Shown here: in pieces, positions 1-4,656 of the stretch
Numbering within the stretch: the first letter of the stretch is position 1
Layout of the letters: each line of letters opens with the position of its first letter
Source: an uncultured Granulicatella sp.
GTDB lineage: Bacteria; Bacillota; Bacilli; Lactobacillales; Aerococcaceae
Direction: 5' to 3'
Assembly (NCBI GenBank): GCA_937891475.1
Contig: CALATC010000039.1
Location: forward strand, 1-8,915
DNA length: 8,915 nt
Made by a program: the position numbers and the translations under genes
Notes under the pieces: generated by a model
The model's database searches: none
What the model saw: the letters and a program-made list of their open reading frames with translations, nothing else
What the model was told of the DNA's origin: nothing

Positions 1-830
1 ATGATTATACAAAGCAAGTATTCCAAGCTAAAACAGATCAAGATATTCAATCAGAGTTATCTAACTATTATGATGATACAAAATTTCATGTGGTGGAATC
101 TTATATTTTAAAAAATAAACAGATTTTCATTGAAGTGAATAATCTATCATTAGAAAAACAAACGTATCTGATGGAACAAATTCCAATGAGTTTTTATATT
201 ACTCAGTTATTTGCTAATCCTTCAGAATTAAGAAATAGAAGTGATGGACAATCTATTATATACAATGATAATTTATCCCAATTAAAAATGGATCGATCAA
301 CAAATGTTATTTCCTATTATCAAAATCGTGTGGATGAGGAACATTTAACTCCAACCGTTCATTTGCAACAATCTTTTGCTCAGATGAAGAAACTAGGTGG
401 ATGGAAATTAGGGATGAGTTTCTCAGATTTTGATAGTGATCGAAAAATTGTAGAGTATATGCGTTATGTAAGAACTTATCCAATTCTTTCAAATGCAAAA
501 GAAGGATTATCTCAATTTATTATTACAGCATCAGGAATTGAAAAAATGCGTGTTTCTTCTCTGATTGCGGAAACACCAATTCCTTCTAAAAATGAATCGA
601 TTGATTTAATGAGTGGAAAAGACTTAATGGATCAAATTTTAGGAAAAGGAATTGCATTAGATACATTAGAAGATATTCGTTTAGGATATGCTTGGCAATT
701 AAGCCGTGAAAGTAACCAAATTGTTGAGTTTGTCCCAAATTGGTTTATTAAAATAGACCATAAATGGAAAACTCTAGAAGAAGTTTTGTTACCAACATTG
801 GATCAAGGAGGAGATAACGATGGATTTTAG
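1..830 (+). CDS. walH: WalH (YycH), regulator of the WalRK two-component system, 5'-partial
   Basis: The reading frame is open from position 3 with no stop, so the gene enters from the left; the ATG at 90 is internal and not its start. About 275 residues are visible, roughly the C-terminal two thirds of a YycH protein. In this family an N-terminal membrane helix anchors an extracytoplasmic domain that works with WalI to modulate the WalK sensor kinase, which governs cell-wall turnover. The anchor lies outside the window. The assignment rests on overall sequence character, including the YQNRVDEEH segment and a C-terminal region ending in a VPNWFIKID stretch, and on the gene order walH-walI-walJ. 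The stop codon lies 11 bases inside walI, so the two are translationally coupled. Family known; the exact regulatory sign (inhibitor in Bacillus, activator in Staphylococcus) cannot be read from sequence. Confidence 0.9.
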   Translation, partial: DYTKQVFQAKTDQDIQSELSNYYDDTKFHVVESYILKNKQIFIEVNNLSLEKQTYLMEQIPMSFYITQLFANPSELRNRSDGQSIIYNDNLSQLKMDRSTNVISYYQNRVDEEHLTPTVHLQQSFAQMKKLGGWKLGMSFSDFDSDRKIVEYMRYVRTYPILSNAKEGLSQFIITASGIEKMRVSSLIAETPIPSKNESIDLMSGKDLMDQILGKGIALDTLEDIRLGYAWQLSRESNQIVEFVPNWFIKIDHKWKTLEEVLLPTLDQGGDNDGF

Positions 831-1647
831 ACGATCAACTTTAGTATTAATTATCAGTTTTCTCTTCCTAGATATCTTTTTGTTTGGAACTTTTTGGCAA
901 ATGAAAAAAGAAGTGAAAAGCCCTTTAAATACAAGTATTAATGTTATGGAACAAATGAGAACAGATGGCATAACAGTTACGGGAGTAAATACAACGGTGG
1001 AGTCACTTCCTATTATTCAAATTAGTCCAACGAATATCGAACATTTAGTACCTACCTTACCTAGTCAAGTTGCTACATATGATAAAGGAGTTATTTCTTC
1101 ACAATTATTAGCACCAATTCAATTGACATTAGATGCTAATACTACAGCTACAATCGAAAATTTTGCAGAATTAACAACTTATGTAGAGAGTGGTTCTATT
1201 ATTAATGGAAATCAATATAGATGGTTTAATTATAATCCGACTACACGTAAAGTAATTTATGCGCAACGTGCCAATCAAATTCCAGTCATGGATGGAAGTA
1301 GTCAAATTATTTTTACATTAAATGCGAATAATCAAGTGATCAGTTATGAACAGACTTTTGCAGGAAATGTATCAGTGCTTGGGACCAATCGTACTCTAAT
1401 TACGTCTCAAAAAGCGATGGAAGTATTATACTTAGCTGGGAGAATTCCAACTCGTTCAACAGTTTCAGTTGTTCGATTATCGTATTACAAATCTTTAGCA
1501 CTAAAAGATTTATCCATTTATTCTCCAGCTTGGTATGTAGAATTTAAACAAGTAGATGGACAAACTCTCGTTCGTCGAGTAGATGCAATTAGAGGTACTG
1601 TATTGACGAATGAAGCAACAGAAACGGTGAATACAACAACACCGTAA
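820..1647 (+). CDS. walI: WalI (YycI), membrane-anchored partner of WalH
   Basis: This 275-residue protein starts with MDFRRS followed by a hydrophobic helix (about residues 7-27, LVLIISFLFLDIFLFGTF). That is the single N-terminal transmembrane anchor expected of YycI, with the rest outside the membrane. The C-terminal part contains the family-like segment YSPAWYVEFKQVDGQTLVRRVDA. A strong Shine-Dalgarno AAGGAGG at 805-811 sits 8 bases before the ATG, inside the end of walH, and the genes overlap by 11 bases, indicating coupling. In characterised Firmicutes WalI binds WalH and both contact the WalK transmembrane region to set its activity. Length is typical of the family. No frameshift or missing part is seen. 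Confidence comes from topology, size and position between walH and walJ. Confidence 0.9.
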   Translation: MDFRRSTLVLIISFLFLDIFLFGTFWQMKKEVKSPLNTSINVMEQMRTDGITVTGVNTTVESLPIIQISPTNIEHLVPTLPSQVATYDKGVISSQLLAPIQLTLDANTTATIENFAELTTYVESGSIINGNQYRWFNYNPTTRKVIYAQRANQIPVMDGSSQIIFTLNANNQVISYEQTFAGNVSVLGTNRTLITSQKAMEVLYLAGRIPTRSTVSVVRLSYYKSLALKDLSIYSPAWYVEFKQVDGQTLVRRVDAIRGTVLTNEATETVNTTTP

Positions 1648-1680
1648 TAGAACTGTAGCTGCAATAGAAAGGAAGACAAT

Positions 1681-2487
1681 ATGAGCGAATCAAGTTTTTT
1701 AGTGAGTTTACTAACGAGTGGAAGCTCGGGTAATGCAACGTATATTGAAACACCACAAAGAAAAATTTTAGTTGATTGTGGGTTAACTGGGAAAGCCATT
1801 GCAGCACAAATGGAAAAAATTGGACGATCAGTGGCAGATATTGATACGATTTTAGTCACGCATGAACATGTAGATCATATTAAAGGGATCGGAGTATTAG
1901 CAAGAAAATATGGCATGGATATTTATGCAAATGAGAAAACATGGAAAGCCATGGAAAATAAAAATATCGGTGTGATTAAGCAAGAGCAAAAACATTTATT
2001 TGAACCAGGAGTAACAAAAACTTTTGGAGATATTGATGTGATGAGTTTTGCAGTGTCTCATGATGCGGCTTGTCCCCAATTTTACTCATTTCAAAAAGAT
2101 CAAAAACAATTTGTGATGTTAACTGATACAGGTTATGTTAGCGAGAAATTAAGGAGATTACTATCTAATGCGGATGCTTACTTAATGGAAAGTAATCATG
2201 ATGTAGATATGCTTCGTATGGGAAATTATGCATGGCATTTAAAACAAAGAATTCTTAGCGATAAAGGGCATTTATCGAATGAAGATGGCGCATTAGCGAT
2301 GTGTGAAATGCTAGGAGATAAGACAAAGAGAATTTATTTAGGACATTTAAGCCAAGATAACAATTTGAAAGAATTAGCGTATCAAACAGCTGAATCTATT
2401 TTATTACAGCACGACTGTGGAATTCATGAAACTTTTGAAGTCTATCATACCGATCCGTATGAACCGACTGAATTGTTTAGAGTTTAA
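1681..2487 (+). CDS. walJ: WalJ (YycJ), metallo-beta-lactamase-fold nuclease
   Basis: A 268-residue cytosolic protein of the MBL superfamily. Metal ligands are visible: HxHxDH at H61-H66 (THEHVDH), a second histidine in SHDAA (H127), the aspartate in TDTGY (D149) and a later histidine in YLGHLS (H222). SNHD (172-174) and KGHLS (195-199) are further conserved-looking patches. The opening LLTSGSSGNATYI with ILVDCG is the usual first strand pair of this family. Orthologues have 5'-3' exonuclease activity and have been linked to mismatch repair and to coordinating division with replication. The specific role here is inferred. The ATG is preceded by AAAGGAAG about 7 bases upstream, and walI ends 33 bases earlier, so it is in the same operon. 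No strong terminator follows. Confidence 0.92.
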   Translation: MSESSFLVSLLTSGSSGNATYIETPQRKILVDCGLTGKAIAAQMEKIGRSVADIDTILVTHEHVDHIKGIGVLARKYGMDIYANEKTWKAMENKNIGVIKQEQKHLFEPGVTKTFGDIDVMSFAVSHDAACPQFYSFQKDQKQFVMLTDTGYVSEKLRRLLSNADAYLMESNHDVDMLRMGNYAWHLKQRILSDKGHLSNEDGALAMCEMLGDKTKRIYLGHLSQDNNLKELAYQTAESILLQHDCGIHETFEVYHTDPYEPTELFRV

Positions 2488-2576
2488 TAGAATTTTCAAA
2501 AAATAATGGAATTTTTAACAGCTTTATAACGATTTAATTACATTATCTTCAAACTTTTTTCAAAAAGCTAGATTAG

Positions 2577-2582
2577 TATAAG
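2577..2582 (+). promoter_or_regulatory. Candidate -10 element for htrA
   Basis: TATAAG lies about 55 bases before the htrA start, in the 150-base walJ-htrA gap. Only T-rich sequence sits at the -35 position, so the promoter is weak or needs an activator. The gap shows no CIRCE element and no convincing CtsR operator. Partial read-through from the wal operon is equally possible, because no good terminator is seen after walJ. Confidence 0.3.
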
Positions 2583-2637
2583 AGTGTCAAAAGAAAGCAA
2601 TAAAGAAATTACTAAAGTGAAAAAGGAGGGGATATTC

Positions 2638-3951
2638 ATGACAAATGAATTCCATGAAGAAGTAGAAAACACACAAGAAAATACAGTATTAAATGAAGAA
2701 ACACAAGAACGTACTCCAGTAGAAAAGAAAAACACTAAGAAGAAAAAAGCTTTTCGTTCAGGTTTTGTTGGAGGAGTAACTGGCGGACTATTAGCCGTTA
2801 TTATTGGGTTTGGTGCCATGAGTGCAACTGGAACATTAAACCAATTAACTGGAGCAAAATCAACTGCAACAAGTACAACAACTGTGAAAACAAGCCCGAC
2901 AGCATTATCTAATAAGGGTGCTGGAGATGTTTCAGATGTTGTTTCAAATGTAAAAAATGCAGTCGTATCTGTGATTAATAAACAAAGTTTAAATCAAAAT
3001 AATTTATTTGGAAGTAATGGACAAAGTCGTCGACAAAATCAAAAAACAGAAGATAGTGATTTAACAACTGCTTCTGAAGGTAGTGGAGTTATTTATAAAG
3101 TTGAAAATGGCTATGCTTATATTGTAACGAATAATCATGTTATTTCTGGTTCTCAAGAATTAGAAGTATTAATGGCAGATGGTACTCGTGAAAAAGCAGA
3201 ATTAATTGGTTCAGATAAATGGACTGACTTAGCTGTATTAAAAATTAAAGCTGATAAAGTGACAACTGTAGCAGAGTTTGCGAATTCTGATGAAGTGAAA
3301 GCTGGTCAAACAGCAATTGCGATTGGTTCTCCTTTAGGAACTGAGTTTGCTACAAGTGTAACGCAAGGAATTGTATCTGCAAAAGATCGTTCTGTTCCAA
3401 CAGACGTAGATGGCGATGGTAAACAAGACTGGGTTGTAAATGCTATTCAAACAGATGCAGCGATTAACCCAGGGAATTCTGGTGGTGCATTAGTCAATGC
3501 AGCAGGCCAAGTGATTGGTATCAACTCTATGAAAATTAGTAAATCTAGCGTAGAAGGAATTGGATTTGCAATTCCAAGTAATGAGGTAGTCTCTATTATT
3601 AATCAATTAGAAAAATCTGGTAAAGTGATTCGTCCAGTATTAGGAATTTCAATGGTAGATTTAACCTCTGTTTCTTCTCAAGGTCGTCAACAATTAGAGT
3701 TATCAAACGATGTTAAAGAAGGTGTCGTTGTAGCGGATGTCCAAGAAAATAGTAGTGCAAGTAAAGGTGGATTAAAACAATACGATGTCATTACAGAAAT
3801 TGATGGTAAACCAGTTACAGGAGTACAAACATTAAGAAAAGCATTATATAGTAAAACAGTTGGTTCTAGTATGGAAGTTACATACTATAGAAATGGACAA
3901 AAACAAACAACAACTATTCAATTAACAAGCTCAGATAGTCCAAGTTTATAA
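2638..3951 (+). CDS. htrA: HtrA (DegP-like) membrane-anchored serine protease
   Basis: The start chosen is the ATG at 2638 because AAGGAGG (2623-2629) sits 8 bases before it; an in-frame GTG at 2584 has no such site. The 437-residue protein has an acidic then lysine-rich cytosolic tail (1-40, KKNTKKKKAFR), one glycine-rich transmembrane helix (about 43-61), a Ser/Thr-rich linker, a trypsin-like domain and one PDZ domain (about 335-432). The catalytic triad is visible: H167 in TNNHVIS, D197 in WTDLAVL and S281 in GNSGGAL. In Gram-positive bacteria such proteases act on the outer face of the membrane, degrading misfolded secreted proteins. An unusual insert (QNNLFGSNGQSRRQNQ) sits just before the protease core, a place where loop length varies in this family. 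It follows walJ, as in several Firmicutes. rlmH, often its downstream neighbour, is absent here. Confidence 0.95.
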   Translation: MTNEFHEEVENTQENTVLNEETQERTPVEKKNTKKKKAFRSGFVGGVTGGLLAVIIGFGAMSATGTLNQLTGAKSTATSTTTVKTSPTALSNKGAGDVSDVVSNVKNAVVSVINKQSLNQNNLFGSNGQSRRQNQKTEDSDLTTASEGSGVIYKVENGYAYIVTNNHVISGSQELEVLMADGTREKAELIGSDKWTDLAVLKIKADKVTTVAEFANSDEVKAGQTAIAIGSPLGTEFATSVTQGIVSAKDRSVPTDVDGDGKQDWVVNAIQTDAAINPGNSGGALVNAAGQVIGINSMKISKSSVEGIGFAIPSNEVVSIINQLEKSGKVIRPVLGISMVDLTSVSSQGRQQLELSNDVKEGVVVADVQENSSASKGGLKQYDVITEIDGKPVTGVQTLRKALYSKTVGSSMEVTYYRNGQKQTTTIQLTSSDSPSL

Positions 3952-3971
3952 AAAATAGAATAAGATGATAC

Positions 3972-4015
3972 TATCCACATAGTTATCCACAGAAATGTTG
4001 ATAACTATGTGGATA
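3972..4015. repeat. Near-perfect 20-bp palindrome built from four DnaA boxes; possible htrA terminator
   Basis: The arms at 3972-3987 and 4000-4015 are perfect 16-base reverse complements (arm TATCCACATAGTTATC). After one C/T mismatch, three more pairs close on a GAAA loop (3992-3995). Each arm contains two DnaA boxes 12 bases apart (starts 3971 and 3983 on +; 3996 and 4008 on the reverse). The structure begins 20 bases after the htrA stop and is followed by a T-rich tract, so in RNA it could also act as a weak, AU-rich terminator. Confidence 0.85.
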
Positions 4016-4153
4016 TTTATTTTAATTGTGTAGAAAAAATAAAAAAGTTTTTTTAAAAAACATTGATATCATAAGCTTTTTAATAAGTTGAGTTATCCAC
4101 AGAATAATGAACAGTTGTGAATAAGTTTAGTTTAAAACTCATAAAAAAGCCTT

Positions 4154-4169
4154 TATATCAACGTTTTTA
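4154..4169 (+). repeat. Copy 1 of the repeated motif TATATCAACGTTTTTA
   Basis: This 16-base sequence recurs exactly at 4519-4534. Its core TATAYCAACGTT appears a third time, inverted, at 4596-4607. With the following TA it approximates a palindrome centred on AACGTT. This copy lies inside the DnaA-box cluster. No known protein site is recognised. Confidence 0.6.
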
Positions 4170-4301
4170 TAAGTTTTGGATATCTTTGGATAATAGGATA
4201 AAATTGTGGATAAAGTAATCGAACAAGATGTAACAGAAAAATTACAAAAAAAGGGTATTGACCAATATATAGGGGATAAGGGGGCAATAATAAACAAAAT
4301 T

Positions 4302-4342
4302 TAGTAGCGAACATGTGTACATGTGGATAACTCTGTGGATAA
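4302..4342 (-). promoter_or_regulatory. Tandem perfect DnaA boxes with an adjacent TAGTAG (DnaA-trio-like) element
   Basis: Two perfect boxes in the same orientation (4322-4330 and 4334-4342) are separated by CTC. To their left lies TAGTAG (4302-4307), preceded by A/T-rich sequence. In Bacillus subtilis the basal unwinding system has tandem boxes followed by repeats of the trinucleotide that reads TAG on this strand, then AT-rich DNA. The orientation here agrees. The 14-base gap between TAGTAG and the nearest box is longer than I would expect. Two ACATGT copies (4311-4316 and 4319-4324) occupy that gap. Confidence 0.4.
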
Positions 4343-4376
4343 GTTGTGAGTTTCTTATAAATTTTTTGAAAAAATC

Positions 4377-4405
4377 TTGAGGAGTTGAAGAAAAGGGAAT
4401 ATACT
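4377..4405 (+). promoter_or_regulatory. Promoter of the tRNA-Ser gene
   Basis: A -35 box TTGAGG (4377-4382) and a -10 box TATACT (4400-4405) are separated by exactly 17 bases, a near-consensus housekeeping sigma factor promoter. The expected start is near 4412, only a few bases before the mature tRNA 5' end at 4418. Confidence 0.75.
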
Positions 4406-4417
4406 ATTGTTAATAAT

Positions 4418-4505
4418 GGAGAAGTACCCAAGAGGCTGAAGGGGTCGCACTCGAAATGCGATAGGTCGTGAAAGCGGCGCGGGAGTTCAAATCTCCTCTT
4501 CTCCT
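4418..4505 (+). tRNA. tRNA-Ser (anticodon CGA)
   Basis: The cloverleaf can be drawn fully. Acceptor GGAGAAG (4418-4424) pairs with CTTCTCC (4498-4504). The D stem is CCC/GGG, and the anticodon stem TCGCA/TGCGA encloses the loop CTCGAAA with anticodon CGA at 4452-4454. A long variable arm (4462-4480) contains a CGT-GAAA-GCG hairpin. The T stem GGGAG/CTCCT with loop TTCAAAT has one G-T pair. The long variable arm and the anticodon both indicate serine, reading UCG codons. The 3' CCA is not encoded. Base 73 is T, whereas bacterial serine tRNAs normally carry G there. No clear hairpin terminator follows, only a short T run. Confidence 0.95.
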
Positions 4506-4595
4506 TTTATGTTCTAGATATATCAACGTTTTTAGAGGTTTTGTTCCGCGATTGTTTGTGTGAATGAAGCCTTTTTTTAATAGAGTTTTCTAATG
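4506..4595. other. Intergenic leader between tRNA-Ser and the AAA+ gene
   Basis: Apart from motif copy 2 (4519-4534), this stretch shows no gene and no convincing hairpin. A T run at 4572-4578 (GCCTTTTTTT) has no upstream complementary stem, so it is not called a terminator. The tRNA transcript may run on toward the AAA+ gene. Confidence 0.5.
4519..4534 (+). repeat. Copy 2 of the repeated motif TATATCAACGTTTTTA
   Basis: This is an exact 16-base match to 4154-4169, located 14 bases after the tRNA gene and about 70 bases before the promoter of the beta-helix/AAA+ gene. It may be an operator for that gene; this is inference from position and recurrence only. Confidence 0.6.
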
Positions 4596-4609
4596 AACGT
4601 TGGTATAAT
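4596..4609 (+). promoter_or_regulatory. Extended -10 promoter of the beta-helix/AAA+ gene, overlapping an inverted third motif copy
   Basis: TATAAT at 4604-4609 is a perfect -10 and is preceded by TG at the right place (4601-4602), giving an extended -10 element. The -35 position holds only TAGAGT. The reverse complement of 4596-4607 is TATACCAACGTT, differing at one base from the motif at 4154 and 4519, so a protein binding it would cover the promoter. Confidence 0.6.
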
Positions 4610-4656
4610 AATACTATTATAAGTAGAAATTTAACCAAGATAAAAGGAGTGAGACT

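Larger units (their letters stand above)
3960..4345. other. oriC: DnaA-box cluster; candidate replication origin (oriC) or DnaA-titration site
   Basis: This non-coding stretch carries five perfect 9-mer DnaA boxes: TTATCCACA on + at 3983-3991 and 4093-4101, and the reverse TGTGGATAA at 4205-4213, 4322-4330 and 4334-4342. One-mismatch boxes lie at 3971-3979, 3996-4004, 4008-4016, 4116-4124 and 4185-4193. A very AT-rich block (about 4027-4090, with long A and T runs) lies between box groups and could be an unwinding element. By chance a 9-mer should almost never recur so often in under 400 bases. htrA directly to the left, transcribed toward the cluster, matches the streptococcal order htrA-parB-oriC-dnaA, but parB and dnaA are missing here. 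That makes either an origin detached from dnaA or a DnaA-binding reservoir possible. The boxes are certain; the origin function is inferred. Confidence 0.7.

Noticed and set aside
2488..2530. Possible terminator after walJ
   Set aside because: Only A/T runs (AAAAAATAATGGAATTTTT) are present; no GC stem can be drawn, so it is not called.
2540..2570. Repeated TTCAAA (2548 and 2559) as a CtsR or WalR operator before htrA
   Set aside because: The heptamer of CtsR (GGTCAAA) is not present and only one WalR-like half site (ATTACA) can be seen, so no operator is supported.
4206..4304. Small + strand frame of 32 codons starting GTG, reading VDKVIEQDVTEKLQKKGID and onward
   Set aside because: The peptide looks fairly protein-like and a weak AGGA lies 7 bases upstream. 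However, the start codon sits within a perfect DnaA box and its stop is within TAGTAG, and no homologue is recognised. Conservation would be needed to call it.
4153..4431. Minus-strand open frame of 92 codons
   Set aside because: It runs antisense through the DnaA-box cluster and into the tRNA gene. Its tyrosine/proline-rich peptide comes from reading repeated DnaA boxes, and no ribosome site precedes it.
4154..4534. 16-base direct repeats as attachment sites of an element inserted near the tRNA
   Set aside because: There is no integrase or cargo between them, the tRNA 3' end is not duplicated, and the interval holds only the DnaA cluster and the tRNA.
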